A DNA stretch of 64,000 bases, taken from positions 186,001 to 250,000 of the forward strand of contig NC_016533.1 in NCBI RefSeq assembly GCF_000236905.1. Direction: 5' to 3'. The notes beneath the pieces were generated by a model that was not told the DNA's origin, did not search any database, and saw only the letters and a program-made list of their open reading frames with translations. The DNA is from Tetrapisispora phaffii CBS 4417. Taxonomy: Eukaryota; Ascomycota; Saccharomycetes; Saccharomycetales; Saccharomycetaceae. Both the position numbers and the translations under genes were made by a program. Positions within the stretch are counted from its first letter, which is position 1. Each line of letters opens with the position of its first letter. Below, one piece after another: positions 9,570 to 19,654 of this stretch.

Positions 9570-11054
9570 ATGAAGTTAGGCATCATACCGTACCAGAAGG
9601 AGACAGACTTTGTTTACAATGACAACAACTCCACAGCTAAACCGAACTGGCCAGTTTTCGACAAGATGCACACTTATGAAATCGATGGGGAAGCGGTGCA
9701 ATTCGTTAGACCAGAGGATGTACCATTGAACAAACGTCATTTTGTATATAGGACGTGTGCTCCCAATACGTTGTTCACTGAACTGGGGTATGCTTGTACG
9801 GAGTATCCGTTTAAGAAAGCAGGCTTTAACATGATGGACCGATCGAACGTCATTTGTTTAAGATCGAATTCCAACGATACAGTGAGTGTGGGTGAAGGAG
9901 AAGGTTGGAGAACCAGCAGAGCCGATGTTTGCATTAAGGAAGGTGTTTGCTACTGGGAAGTGGAAGTGTGCAAAGGTGGGCTAGATGAAGCGTTGTTGGG
10001 AGGAGCTGAGGATACTGTTTCTCCAGACCTGAGCGATGCAAATAAGAAACAACATAAACGACACAAGAGAGACCTGATTAACATGACTTCTCATTTGCGG
10101 TTTGGTGTCTCGAGGAGAGAAGCCAGCCTGGAGTCACCAATTGGTACGGATTGTTACGGGTACGGTGTCAGAGATATCTCGTTTGAATCGATCCATGAGG
10201 GAAAAATAATGCAAGTTCTAGCGCAAACAAAGGAGCTGAAAGCAGGAGATAGAATTGGATTTTTATTGAAACTGCCACCTGTGGAGACACAGATCAAACA
10301 GGCACAAGAGTACACTGCTAGAAAAATAGAGAAATTGATTAAAGAATCTAATGGTCATACAAACGAAAAAAACATGGAAAATGAAAGCGGTTCTACACAA
10401 AGAAAGAAGGCAAAAGCTGCCCCAACGTTCAACGATTTTGAGAAAGCTCTATTGGAAGATATTGATCACTCCAATGTGATCAGAGATAAAATCCCAATCA
10501 GATATAAAAACCAACTTTTTTTCGAATCAACCGATTACGTGAAGACCATAAAACCTGAATACTATGCATCAAATGAAACAGACGAACATGCTAGCGAAGA
10601 ATATGCATTGGAAAACTCATCGTTGGGAGTGTATTTGAATGGCAAACCTCTCGGAGATGCGTTCAAAGATCTAAAACCATTCCTACCACCATTCAGCGAG
10701 TTACAGTACAATGAGAAGTTTTATTTTGGATACTGGAAGAACGGAGAGGTAGTAAACGAGAACGACACCAGAAACTATGATACTATTGAGAACGTCAACA
10801 AAGCAGTCAACAAGAAGAAAGGTCTGATACTGAGAAATAAGTACGTCAACAACAACAGTCTTGGGTACTACCCGACAGTGAGCTGCTTCAATGGAGGTAC
10901 CGCAAAGATAGTCACGCATAAAGAAGATCTGAAGTACTATGACACATTAAAAGAAACCGACGTGAATACTCTGGACACACTGTTCATGGAACAAGTCGCC
11001 GAGGATATAGTATGGGATATAATCGATGAGGTGGAAGAAACAGCAAGCCGTTGA
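9570..11054 (+). CDS. BRE2: Bre2, SPRY subunit of the COMPASS H3K4 methyltransferase
   Basis: 494 residues (S. cerevisiae 505). Bre2 (Cps60), the Ash2L orthologue, pairs with Sdc1 to activate Set1 for histone H3 Lys4 methylation. A split SPRY domain is visible: 'NVICLRSNSNDTVSVGEGEGWRT' (near residues 92-114) and 'GVCYWEVEV' form its first part, 'HLRFGVSRREASLESPIG' and 'YGYGVRD' the middle, and 'SLGVYLNGKPLG' with 'YYPTVSCFNGGTAKI' the last part. A charged linker of about 80 residues interrupts it at about 255-300. The C-terminal helix ('DIVWDIIDEVEE') is the expected Sdc1-DPY30 binding segment. In S. cerevisiae LOT6, GAT3 and PPR1 separate TEN1 from BRE2; here only a tRNA does. Confidence 0.93.
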   Translation: MKLGIIPYQKETDFVYNDNNSTAKPNWPVFDKMHTYEIDGEAVQFVRPEDVPLNKRHFVYRTCAPNTLFTELGYACTEYPFKKAGFNMMDRSNVICLRSNSNDTVSVGEGEGWRTSRADVCIKEGVCYWEVEVCKGGLDEALLGGAEDTVSPDLSDANKKQHKRHKRDLINMTSHLRFGVSRREASLESPIGTDCYGYGVRDISFESIHEGKIMQVLAQTKELKAGDRIGFLLKLPPVETQIKQAQEYTARKIEKLIKESNGHTNEKNMENESGSTQRKKAKAAPTFNDFEKALLEDIDHSNVIRDKIPIRYKNQLFFESTDYVKTIKPEYYASNETDEHASEEYALENSSLGVYLNGKPLGDAFKDLKPFLPPFSELQYNEKFYFGYWKNGEVVNENDTRNYDTIENVNKAVNKKKGLILRNKYVNNNSLGYYPTVSCFNGGTAKIVTHKEDLKYYDTLKETDVNTLDTLFMEQVAEDIVWDIIDEVEETASR

Positions 11055-11402
11055 TATCACTTATATACTCTACATAGAATACATGTGAAATAGTCAATAT
11101 ATATACCATCCATTCATTCATTCAATGCAGCTGCTCAAACAGGCTTGTACTTACAGTTGGGCGTTGCTTGCCCTTAGATGCTGTCGTTACCCGCACTACA
11201 CATCGAAACCCAATGGATTCGCACTGTGAAGTATAAAGGAATTAGGGAAACTGGGAAGATGAAGATCAATATTTTATTTGGAATGGTATATAAAGAGGGG
11301 GGTTACAAGGTTATAGGTGAGATAGTAGAATAACCTCCAGGTGCTAGTACTATCAAAAGAACAAGAAGATTATAAACGGCGTTTTTATTAAGAAAAAAAA
11401 TA
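11055..11402. promoter_or_regulatory. SNX4 promoter region with a Reb1 site
   Basis: Spacer between two plus-strand genes. It contains TTACCCG at 11187-11193, the Reb1 core. No RNA gene or small ORF is convincing. Confidence 0.5.
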
Positions 11403-12932
11403 ATGTCTAATTCTGGAAATGAAACCAGTGCTGGAGAGAGCCGTGATGGAGAGAAGCGTGATGGGGAGATCATTGTGAAGGGAAATAGGGAAGAGTCGAA
11501 GTACATGTTGGATATAATTGTTTCAGATCCACAGAAACGGAGTCCCGATAATGGTTCTTCGTCATATGTCACGTACCAGGTGTCCACAAAAACGAATAGA
11601 CCATCATATATCAGGAACCATCAATCATCTGGCGGTGATGAGGAAGAAGGAGGAGCAGAGGAGGTATTAGTTGTTGTCCACAGACGGTTCAGTGACTTTG
11701 AGCTGCTTTACCATGTCTTACTGAACGACTATCCTACATGCATTATACCTCCTCTACCTAACAAGAAGATATTCCAATACATCGCCGGCGATCGCTTCAG
11801 TAACAGTTTTACGCAGAAGAGATGCCATAGTCTTCAAAACTTCCTGAGAAGGATTTCCAAACACCCGATGCTGAGCCAGTCCAATATGCTAGAGTTTTTC
11901 TTGATTAGCAGTGACTGGGAAGTGTACAAGAAGAAACTGAATGGAACGTTTTCCAACGTGATCCATAATAACAACAAGGAGGAGATGACTGAAGTGATCA
12001 TGAATGCGTTCAAGTCTGTACACAGCCAGAATGAAATGTTCGTTGAGATCAAGAAGAACACTGAGAAGTTCGAGAGCAACATTTCCAAGATCGACAAGAC
12101 GTTTTCGAAGATAGTGAAGAAAAATGAGCTGATAATCGACGACTATTTCAAAGTTCACTCGAACTTCAAGGACTTGCAAGAGGTGATGACAGGGGAGGAG
12201 CCAGAGGGCAACTCACTGCCCGAGAAGATCAAGACCTTCAACAGCGGTGTGATCAAGTTGTCGTACAGTCTGAACGATTTGAACAAGTTTTACTCCTTCG
12301 AGTTTCTAACTGACATGCGCAACCTCGAGCAATACATCAACAGTTTGAAGTCGCTGATCAAACTGAAAGACCAAAAACAAATCGACTACGAGGAGCTCAG
12401 CGAGTACTTATCTAAATCCTTGCACGAGCGCGACACGTTGCTACGGACGTATTCGCACGGATCCGGTGGTGGCGACATGGCTGGCGCCATTGGTGGTCAC
12501 ACCAATGGCAGTGGCGGCGGCGGCGGTGCCGCCGCCGCCATCTCTACCACCACCGACGACGAGGACGCCCACGCCAGCCACCGCGGCTCCACTACCAAAA
12601 CAAGGAGCAAGTACCTACTGTCGACAACGAACAATTTCATCACGAACAAACTAGAAGAGATAGCGGGATTCAACCAAGAACAAATCAAACGTGACAAGCT
12701 GAAGAGCCTCGAGACAAAAATCGAGAGTCTGACGGCGGAGGTGCGCACCAGCAAAATCGTCACCGAAGAATTCGAAGCCGAATGCCTTGAAGAGATCAAG
12801 CTATTCGAGAAGATCAAAAACAATGAACTGCGACAATCATTGAACAACCTGGTCGACCACAACCTCCAGTTCTACGAGGATATGCACAAGACATGGTCCA
12901 CCATCAACAGCTCCTTGCAAAGCCACTCCTAA
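11403..12932 (+). CDS. SNX4: Snx4/Atg24 sorting nexin with a Gly/Ala-rich insert
   Basis: 509 residues against 423 in S. cerevisiae Snx4, an endosomal sorting nexin that recycles the SNARE Snc1 with Snx41/Snx42 and acts in selective autophagy. A PX domain spans about 34-170, with the PI3P-binding 'RRFSDF' at 94-99 and the proline loop 'PPLPNKK' at 116-122. A coiled-coil BAR region follows to the C terminus. Extra length comes from a charged Gly/Glu-rich loop in the PX domain (75-88) and a low-complexity Gly/Ala/Thr/Asp insert at about 350-395. The second half of the gene uses many G/C-ending codons, unlike its neighbours. SNX4 and KAR2 are also near neighbours in S. cerevisiae. Confidence 0.92.
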   Translation: MSNSGNETSAGESRDGEKRDGEIIVKGNREESKYMLDIIVSDPQKRSPDNGSSSYVTYQVSTKTNRPSYIRNHQSSGGDEEEGGAEEVLVVVHRRFSDFELLYHVLLNDYPTCIIPPLPNKKIFQYIAGDRFSNSFTQKRCHSLQNFLRRISKHPMLSQSNMLEFFLISSDWEVYKKKLNGTFSNVIHNNNKEEMTEVIMNAFKSVHSQNEMFVEIKKNTEKFESNISKIDKTFSKIVKKNELIIDDYFKVHSNFKDLQEVMTGEEPEGNSLPEKIKTFNSGVIKLSYSLNDLNKFYSFEFLTDMRNLEQYINSLKSLIKLKDQKQIDYEELSEYLSKSLHERDTLLRTYSHGSGGGDMAGAIGGHTNGSGGGGGAAAAISTTTDDEDAHASHRGSTTKTRSKYLLSTTNNFITNKLEEIAGFNQEQIKRDKLKSLETKIESLTAEVRTSKIVTEEFEAECLEEIKLFEKIKNNELRQSLNNLVDHNLQFYEDMHKTWSTINSSLQSHS

Positions 12933-13360
12933 CCCCACCTCCACACCGCCGATGGGCCTGTCTGCTGAGCTGCTTTTGTGTCACCATCGGACCGACCTCC
13001 CCCGTCCGTCTCTGACGTCTCTGACGTCTCTGCCGCTGTCGTCGTTGCTGTTACCCGCCGCTGTTACCCGCACGTTCCAGCAGCTTCCAGAAGGACGACG
13101 ACGGCGGTCCACGGCGTCTCTGCTCGTACATCACGACAACGCAGGCGTCCCCCAAATTGCGCTTTATGAACAAGTGGCAAATTTAGCCGACCAGAAATAA
13201 ATTTACCATTATATAAACGGTAAGGTTTGAACGGTTGTAACTTCTTTTACTTAAACCTCGGTTTGTCGGTCTCTGTACTTGTTGTGGTAACAGATTGGTT
13301 ATTCTATATTAGGTTAAAGAAGCATAATTGTAAATATTACGACATATCTCGGTATCAATC
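12933..13360. promoter_or_regulatory. KAR2 upstream region, GC-rich
   Basis: The first 250 bases are GC- and pyrimidine-rich, with several direct repeats and clustered motifs (listed next); the last 160 are AT-rich. TAD2, which lies between SNX4 and KAR2 in S. cerevisiae, is absent. Confidence 0.6.
13013..13093 (+). promoter_or_regulatory. Composite KAR2 control region: two TGACGTC, two Reb1 sites, one heat-shock element
   Basis: TGACGTC occurs at 13013-13019 and 13022-13028 within a 9-bp tandem repeat; it is a bZIP/CRE core related to Hac1-type unfolded-protein response sites. A 12-bp unit with TTACCCG (Reb1) is repeated with a 13-bp period, cores at 13051-13057 and 13064-13070. At 13075-13092 TTC, GCA, TTC and GAA are spaced at exactly 5 bp, giving a heat-shock element with one imperfect unit. 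Heat-shock and unfolded-protein response control of KAR2 is established in S. cerevisiae; the use of these exact sites is inference. Confidence 0.6.
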
Positions 13361-15406
13361 ATGTTTGTAAACAAGGTCGGTAAGCAATGGTTTGTGCCAT
13401 TGACTGTTATTTTGTATACGCTGCTATTGTTGGTGCTACCTGTTAACAGTGGCAATTTCCTTGTCAAAGGTGATGACTCCAACAATTACGGTACTGTTAT
13501 TGGTATTGATTTGGGTACTACTTATTCTTGTGTTGCTGTCATGAAAAACGGTAAGACTGAGATTTTGGCTAACGAGCAAGGTAACAGAATCACGCCTTCT
13601 TATGTGGCTTTTACGGACTCCGAAAGACTAATTGGTGATGCCGCCAAGAACCAGGTCGCTGCCAATCCAGCCAACACCATCTTCGACATCAAGAGACTGA
13701 TCGGTATGAAGTTCGATGACAGATCGGTCCAAAAAGATATTAAACATCTGCCATTCGATGTCATCAACCAAGGCGGTAAACCTGTTGTGCAGGTTTCTGT
13801 TAAAGGCGAAAAAAAAATATTCACTGCAGAGGAAGTTTCCGGTATGATCTTAGGTAAAATGAAACAGATTGCCGAAGATTATCTGGGCACTAAAGTGACT
13901 CACGCTGTCGTCACCGTTCCTGCTTATTTCAACGATGCCCAAAGACAGGCCACGAAGGATGCCGGTACTATTGCCGGTTTGAACGTCTTGAGAATCGTTA
14001 ACGAACCAACTGCCGCAGCTATTGCTTACGGTCTAGACAAGACTAATGACGAGCATCAAATTATTGTCTACGATTTAGGTGGTGGTACTTTCGATGTCTC
14101 TTTATTATCTATCGAAAATGGTGTCTTCGAGGTTCAAGCTACCGCTGGTGACACTCATTTGGGTGGTGAAGATTTCGATTATAAGATCGTTAGACAATTG
14201 ATCAAATCCTTCAAGAAGAAGCATGGTATTGACGTCTCCGACAACAGTAAGGCTTTGGCTAAGTTGAAGAGAGAAGCCGAGAAGGCTAAAAGAGCTCTTT
14301 CATCTCAGATGTCTACTAGAATTGAAATCGACTCCTTCGTTGATGGTATTGACTTAAGTGAAACTTTAACTAGAGCTAAATTCGAAGAAATGAACATTGA
14401 TCTATTCAAAAAGACTTTGAAACCAGTTGAAAAAGTTTTGGCTGATGCAGGTTTGGACAAGAAAGATATTGATGACATTGTCTTGGTCGGTGGTTCCACA
14501 AGAATTCCAAAGGTTCAACAATTATTAGAATCCTTCTTTAACGGCAAGAAAGCATCAAAGGGTATCAACCCAGATGAAGCTGTTGCCTTCGGTGCTGCTG
14601 TTCAAGCTGGTATCTTATCTGGTGAAGAAGGTGTTGACGACATTGTCTTATTAGATGTTAATGCTTTAACGTTAGGTATCGAAACCGCTGGTGGTGTCAT
14701 GACTCCATTAATCAAGAGAAATACTGCTATTCCAACCAAGAAATCTCAAATTTTCACTACTGCTGCTGATAACCAACCAACTGTCACCATCCAAATTTTC
14801 GAAGGTGAGAGAGCTATGTGCAAGGACAATAACTTGTTAGGCAGATTCGAATTGACTGGTATCCCACCTGCTCCAAGAGGTGTTCCACAAATTGAAGTCA
14901 CTTTTGCCTTAGATGCTAATGGTATCCTACAAGTTACCGCCACCGATAAAGGTACCGGTAAGAGTGAATCCATCACCATCTCAAACGATGAAGGTAGACT
15001 ATCAAAGGAAGATATTGACAGAATGGTGGACGATGCTGAAAAGTTTGCTTCCGAAGATGCTGTCATCAAGGAGAAGATCGAATCTAGAAATAAATTAGAA
15101 AATTACGCTCACAACTTGAAGAACACTGTTGAAGGTGATTTAGCCGACAAGATTTCCGAAGAAGACAAAGAAACCATTCTAGATGCCGTCAGTGACGCTT
15201 TAGATTGGTTAGATGATAACTTCGATTCCGCAATGGCTGAAGAATTCGACGAAAAGTACGAAGCCCTATCCAAGATTGCTTACCCAATCACCTCTAAATT
15301 ATACCAAGGTGCTGGTGCTGGCGGTGCTGCTTCCGATGAATATGCTGATGAATTCGATGACGACGAGGAAGACGACGGTGACTACTTCGAACATGATGAA
15401 TTGTAA
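13361..15406 (+). CDS. KAR2: Kar2/BiP, ER lumenal Hsp70
   Basis: 681 residues (S. cerevisiae 682). ER chaperone that drives post-translational import through Sec63/Sec61, folds secretory proteins, supports nuclear fusion and holds Ire1 inactive. A signal peptide occupies about residues 1-30 with a long Leu/Val core. The three Hsp70 signatures are present: '[10 protein letters not shown]' at 48-57, '[11 protein letters not shown]' near 236-246 and '[12 protein letters not shown]' near 373-384. The substrate-binding and lid domains follow, then an acidic tail ending in the retention signal HDEL (678-681). Codon use is highly biased, as expected for an abundant protein. CTG codons fall at conserved Leu positions, for example in 'IKRLIG'. 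Confidence 0.99.
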   Translation: MFVNKVGKQWFVPLTVILYTLLLLVLPVNSGNFLVKGDDSNNYGTVIGIDLGTTYSCVAVMKNGKTEILANEQGNRITPSYVAFTDSERLIGDAAKNQVAANPANTIFDIKRLIGMKFDDRSVQKDIKHLPFDVINQGGKPVVQVSVKGEKKIFTAEEVSGMILGKMKQIAEDYLGTKVTHAVVTVPAYFNDAQRQATKDAGTIAGLNVLRIVNEPTAAAIAYGLDKTNDEHQIIVYDLGGGTFDVSLLSIENGVFEVQATAGDTHLGGEDFDYKIVRQLIKSFKKKHGIDVSDNSKALAKLKREAEKAKRALSSQMSTRIEIDSFVDGIDLSETLTRAKFEEMNIDLFKKTLKPVEKVLADAGLDKKDIDDIVLVGGSTRIPKVQQLLESFFNGKKASKGINPDEAVAFGAAVQAGILSGEEGVDDIVLLDVNALTLGIETAGGVMTPLIKRNTAIPTKKSQIFTTAADNQPTVTIQIFEGERAMCKDNNLLGRFELTGIPPAPRGVPQIEVTFALDANGILQVTATDKGTGKSESITISNDEGRLSKEDIDRMVDDAEKFASEDAVIKEKIESRNKLENYAHNLKNTVEGDLADKISEEDKETILDAVSDALDWLDDNFDSAMAEEFDEKYEALSKIAYPITSKLYQGAGAGGAASDEYADEFDDDEEDDGDYFEHDEL

Positions 15407-15686
15407 TTCTAATCGAATTACCAAGGTCTCTCATACTTCTCTCACATTTAACCACCAATGTACCAAGAAAAAGGAATACTCATTATATATATATACTAAT
15501 CATATTTGTTGCTCATGACCGAATGACAAGCAGGTAAATAGACGTCATTATTATGTAATTTGAATAAAAAATTATAAAACATCAAGTAATCAAATGCCCT
15601 CTTATAAAACAATCACACAGTAATCTCAAATATAAACTGTTCCCCTCATCTCCCCAATGCAATTCAAAAGATACACACCCTGAACA

Positions 15687-16307
15687 TCAACTGCGTACAT
15701 AGACCAACTCATAATCGACATCTTCATCATGTTCCGATAGAGTAATCACGTCCCCACTCTTTAATTCAATGTACCTTGCTGAGGGCAACGGTATCCCATT
15801 CAACACTGTCCCATTCGAGGATTCTAAATCCATCACATAACATTTAACAATTCCGCTCACGAGACGATGCTGTATCACGCAATGCTGCTTTGAACATGTC
15901 TCTTCCCGCACACCGATATCTGCAACAACAACTTCATCATCATCGTCTCCCTCCTCATTGGCATCTGTTTTCATATCTCTTCCAACCGTAAAACTACTCT
16001 TTTCACTCAAATCGTACTCAGCCGCCGCATCCTTACTTCCTTTCCTGTATATAATCAACTTCTCGATATATTGGTCCTTCAGTTCAACATGATGCTTCTT
16101 CCAAAATTCATCAAGAACAACAGCATCGTCGGGTTCAACATGTTTCAACTGCACACCATCTCTACTATTAGACTCCAGTTCCAATAGTCCAGAAGGTTCA
16201 AATATAGGCAGTATTTTCTTTTTAAACCCTTCAAACCTACTTACTTTGACCCTCTTTCTATCATTGTCTCTCGCAAACCCACAAAACGTTCCTTGATCTC
16301 TTCGCAT
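15687..16307 (-). CDS. PML1: Pml1, FHA-domain subunit of the RES pre-mRNA retention complex
   Basis: 206 residues (S. cerevisiae 204). With Ist3/Snu17 and Bud13 it forms the RES complex, which retains unspliced pre-mRNA in the nucleus and aids splicing. The conserved N-terminal segment 'PSGLLELESN' with 'GVQLKHVEP' is at about residues 38-59. An FHA domain covers about 85-205, with 'SFTVGRD', 'SKQHCVIQ', 'LESSNGTVLNG' and 'YIELKSGDVITLSE' in order; the Ser, His and Asn of these motifs are the usual phosphothreonine-contact positions. It starts at the ATG at 16305-16307. In S. cerevisiae PML1 follows BRE2; here SNX4 and KAR2 lie between them. Confidence 0.94.
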   Translation of the reverse strand: MRRDQGTFCGFARDNDRKRVKVSRFEGFKKKILPIFEPSGLLELESNSRDGVQLKHVEPDDAVVLDEFWKKHHVELKDQYIEKLIIYRKGSKDAAAEYDLSEKSSFTVGRDMKTDANEEGDDDDEVVVADIGVREETCSKQHCVIQHRLVSGIVKCYVMDLESSNGTVLNGIPLPSARYIELKSGDVITLSEHDEDVDYELVYVRS

Positions 16308-16769
16308 CTTTCACCAAATCACTCAAGCACACCTTAGCCTTCCACAGAACAGCCACATACTTTAGCATATATGGGAACATATCCTTCATCGATTTATACA
16401 CTTGAGATACCACCTTACAGGACGGTTCTTGTCTTGTCTCTACGTTGCATGGTTCGTTGAACCTTGGTTGACCATCGCAAATAACGAAAGAGGGCATCTC
16501 ATCGCTGATTCTAAAAAATTTTCAAAATTTGCAAAATGCGATGCTCATCGCAAAGGTTCAAACAAGTTCAAGATACGTTATTAAACAATGAAAGGTTGTC
16601 TTGATGGATGGTGTTGCTTATATAAGAGCTCATAACACGTTGGTTGGGTTATTCAGAAGACGGTGGATAGCACGTCGAGAGTTGTGATTTTTTTTATTTT
16701 GATTTGGTTTCAGATATTTTCTGTACAACAAGACAACTGCTAATTAGATTCAGATATAGTAATTAAACA
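16308..16769. promoter_or_regulatory. Divergent PML1-HCA4 intergenic region
   Basis: Promoters for both genes. The HCA4 side has two PAC elements and an RRPE (listed next). A TATATAAG box at about 16618-16625 lies some 145 bp before the HCA4 ATG. Confidence 0.55.
16498..16551 (+). promoter_or_regulatory. Double PAC with central RRPE of HCA4
   Basis: CTCATCGC at 16498-16505 and again at 16544-16551, with AAAAAATTTTC at about 16513-16523 between them. The cluster is 220-270 bp before the HCA4 ATG. Confidence 0.7.
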
Positions 16770-19085
16770 ATGGCTAGAAAGCAGAAATTGACGACAGTTC
16801 AACGTAAAGATCAGCGTCAGAAGGAGGAGGCGTATTTGAAAGAGTTGCAAAATAAAATCGAGGAGTATGATCCAAAGGTTAGCAAGGCTAAGTTCTTTAA
16901 GGATCTGCCGCTGAGTTCTGCCACTGTTAAAGGTTTGAATGAGGCTTCGTTCGTGAAGGTCACTGAGATCCAGAGAGATTCCATTCCTATCTCCTTGAAA
17001 GGCCATGATATATTGGGTGCTGCGAAGACTGGGTCCGGTAAGACTCTGGCTTTCTTGATCCCTGTGCTGGAGAAACTGTACCGTGAAAAGTGGTCTGAAT
17101 TCGATGGTCTAGGGGCTTTGATTATTTCACCAACAAGAGAACTGGCAATGCAGACGTACGAAGTTCTGACTAAAATTGGTACACATACTTCTTTTTCTGC
17201 TGGTTTGGTTATCGGTGGTAAAGATGTGAAGTTCGAATCGGCAAGAATATCAAAGATCAATATCTTGATTGGGACCCCAGGCAGAATTTTACAGCATATG
17301 GACCAAGCTGTTGGTTTGAGTACATCGAACTTACAAATGCTGGTATTGGATGAGGCTGATAGATGTTTGGATATGGGTTTCCAAAAGACACTCGATGCAA
17401 TCGTTAGCAATTTGCCACCTACAAGACAAACCCTGTTGTTCTCAGCCACGCAATCCCAATCCCTAACTGATCTGGCAAGATTATCGTTAACTGACTACAA
17501 AACTGTCGGCACACAAGAGGTTATAAATGAGAAAAATGGCACTGCGGCAAGTACTCCAGAAACGTTGCAACAATCCTACATCACTGTCGAATTACCAGAC
17601 AAATTGGATATTTTATTTAGTTTCATTAAATCTCATTTGAAGTCGAAAATGATTGTATTTTTATCAAGTTCAAAACAAGTCCATTTCGTTTACGAGACGT
17701 TTAGAAAAATGCAACCTGGTATTTCTTTGATGCATTTGCATGGTAGACAAAAGCAAAGAGCAAGAACTGAAACATTAGATAAGTTTAGCAGAGCACAACA
17801 AGTTTGTTTGTTTGCTACTGATGTCGTTGCAAGAGGCATTGATTTCCCATCTGTGGATTGGGTTGTTCAATTAGATTGTCCTGAGGATGTTGACACGTAC
17901 ATCCACAGAGTAGGTAGATCTGCCCGTTATGGTAAACAAGGTAAGTCTTTGATCATGCTTACTCCTCAAGAACAAGATGCTTTCTTGAAGAGACTGCAAA
18001 TGAGAAAGATAGAACCAAGCAAATTAAACATTAAACAATCAAAGAAGAGATCAATTAAGGCTCAATTGCAATCGTTACTTTTTATAGACCCCGAATTGAA
18101 GTACCTGGGACAAAAAGCATTTATTTCCTATATTCGTTCCATATACATCCAAAAGGATAAAGAAGTTTTCAAATTCGATGAAATTCCAACTGAAGAGTTT
18201 GCAGCCTCTTTAGGATTACCTGGTGCTCCAAAGATTAAGATGAAGGGTATGAAGTCTGTACAGCAATCAAAACTGTTGAAAAATGCTTCCAGATCCTTAT
18301 TATCATTGTCGAAGACCAATGATGACGGTGAAATAGAGAAGAAAGATAAACAAGACGGAGTTAGAACGAAATACGATAAGATGTTTGAACGTAAGAATCA
18401 AACAGTGTTAAGTGAACATTATTTGAATATCACTAAATCACAAGCTAATGAAGACGAAGATGATGACTTCATGACCATAAAGCGTACAGACCATGACTTG
18501 AAGGAGGAGGAACTACCAGAATTATTATTGCATTCTTCAAAGAGAGGACAAAAGAGAGCTTTGTCAAAGAAGGCTTCATTATCCACAAAGGGCAATGCTA
18601 CCAAAGTTATATTCGATGATGATGGTGAGGCCCATCCTGTTTATGAACTACAAGGTGAGGAAGATTTTGAAAAGGCTGGTAGTGCTGAAACTCAAAAACA
18701 AGAGTTTATTGATAAAGAACAAAAGATATTGAAGGAAGTGGATATAGAAGATAAACAAGTAGCTAAAGAAAAGAAACAGGAAAAGAAGAGAAAAAGACTA
18801 GAAAACATGAAGAAAGAAATGGAAGCCGCATATGATGAAGAATTTGGTAGTGATGAAGAAGAGCCAGTTGCATATCTAGGCACAGGCAACTTAAGTGATG
18901 ATATGGGCAACGACTATAGCTCTGCGGAGGAAGGAGAGCCAGAAAGAAAGAAGTCTCGATACAGCAAAAACAATGACGATTCAAGTGATGAAGACGATAA
19001 TATTAACAACAACGGCGTTATTGAAATAGAGGAACCTGAAACACTAGAAGATTTAGAGTCGTTGACAGCAAGGTTGATCGACTAA
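16770..19085 (+). CDS. HCA4: Hca4/Dbp4 DEAD-box RNA helicase for 18S rRNA processing
   Basis: 771 residues (S. cerevisiae 770). A nucleolar ATP-dependent helicase that releases U14 snoRNA from pre-rRNA and is needed for early 40S assembly. The conserved core includes the Q motif near 64-71, motif I 'AKTGSGKT' at 85-92, 'PTRELA', the DEAD box at 194-197, 'SAT' near 224 and the motif VI region '[12 protein letters not shown]' near 377-388. A long basic/acidic C-terminal extension with predicted coiled coil (about 630-700) follows, as in Dbp4. It starts at the first ATG after a PAC/RRPE promoter. Dbp10 and other DEAD-box proteins differ in length and tail. Confidence 0.95.
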   Translation: MARKQKLTTVQRKDQRQKEEAYLKELQNKIEEYDPKVSKAKFFKDLPLSSATVKGLNEASFVKVTEIQRDSIPISLKGHDILGAAKTGSGKTLAFLIPVLEKLYREKWSEFDGLGALIISPTRELAMQTYEVLTKIGTHTSFSAGLVIGGKDVKFESARISKINILIGTPGRILQHMDQAVGLSTSNLQMLVLDEADRCLDMGFQKTLDAIVSNLPPTRQTLLFSATQSQSLTDLARLSLTDYKTVGTQEVINEKNGTAASTPETLQQSYITVELPDKLDILFSFIKSHLKSKMIVFLSSSKQVHFVYETFRKMQPGISLMHLHGRQKQRARTETLDKFSRAQQVCLFATDVVARGIDFPSVDWVVQLDCPEDVDTYIHRVGRSARYGKQGKSLIMLTPQEQDAFLKRLQMRKIEPSKLNIKQSKKRSIKAQLQSLLFIDPELKYLGQKAFISYIRSIYIQKDKEVFKFDEIPTEEFAASLGLPGAPKIKMKGMKSVQQSKLLKNASRSLLSLSKTNDDGEIEKKDKQDGVRTKYDKMFERKNQTVLSEHYLNITKSQANEDEDDDFMTIKRTDHDLKEEELPELLLHSSKRGQKRALSKKASLSTKGNATKVIFDDDGEAHPVYELQGEEDFEKAGSAETQKQEFIDKEQKILKEVDIEDKQVAKEKKQEKKRKRLENMKKEMEAAYDEEFGSDEEEPVAYLGTGNLSDDMGNDYSSAEEGEPERKKSRYSKNNDDSSDEDDNINNNGVIEIEEPETLEDLESLTARLID

Positions 19086-19654
19086 TTTGCATTATCAAAG
19101 TAATTTAAGAAGCATGCACACGCAGAGGTATATATACATATGAATAGACGTATAGATATATAAAATATATACAATAATACAGATTTTTGTACTAAAATTT
19201 TAATCTCAGTCGACGTTTGAGAAGAGCCTGTCAAAGTGGCCTCAAGAAACCACTAAAAGAGAGGTAAAATATAAGCAACATAGATGCAATGATGCTTGAC
19301 ACAAGTTAACAGACTCATTGAGGTTATAATGATCGTTGCTCACTCAGTAACGTGTCTTAAAATATCGATGACATGGTCTTTGAAACGGTGACCCAGATCA
19401 CGTGATGGATTTTTCACTTTTGATGAAAGAGCTTCGAAATTTTTTCGTGATAAGTAGGTTATGAGCAGATTGATGATGAGTTTTATAGATTTATTTGTTA
19501 GTTTTAAAGGTCCAACATGTTAATATTTATGGGCATCATTGCCTCGAGAGGATTTCTTTAGTCCTGCTACGGTGAGGAATTCCAGCATTGATACAAATAG
19601 ACTTCCCAGATCTCGAGTTGCATAAGCATAAAATATACCTGCAATTGCTATTCC
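19086..19654. promoter_or_regulatory. CTK2 upstream region with an E-box
   Basis: Spacer between two plus-strand genes. TCACGTGA at 19398-19405, about 250 bp before the CTK2 ATG, is a perfect palindromic Cbf1/Pho4-type site. An RRPE-like AAATTTTTTC follows at about 19437-19446. No RNA gene seen. Confidence 0.5.

Noticed and set aside
12952..13200. 82-codon ORF between SNX4 and KAR2
   Set aside because: Falls in the GC-rich KAR2 promoter with repeats; no similarity to TAD2 or any known protein.
16817..17449. 210-codon ORF antisense to HCA4
   Set aside because: Shadow of the conserved helicase frame; it exists because of codon bias on the other strand.
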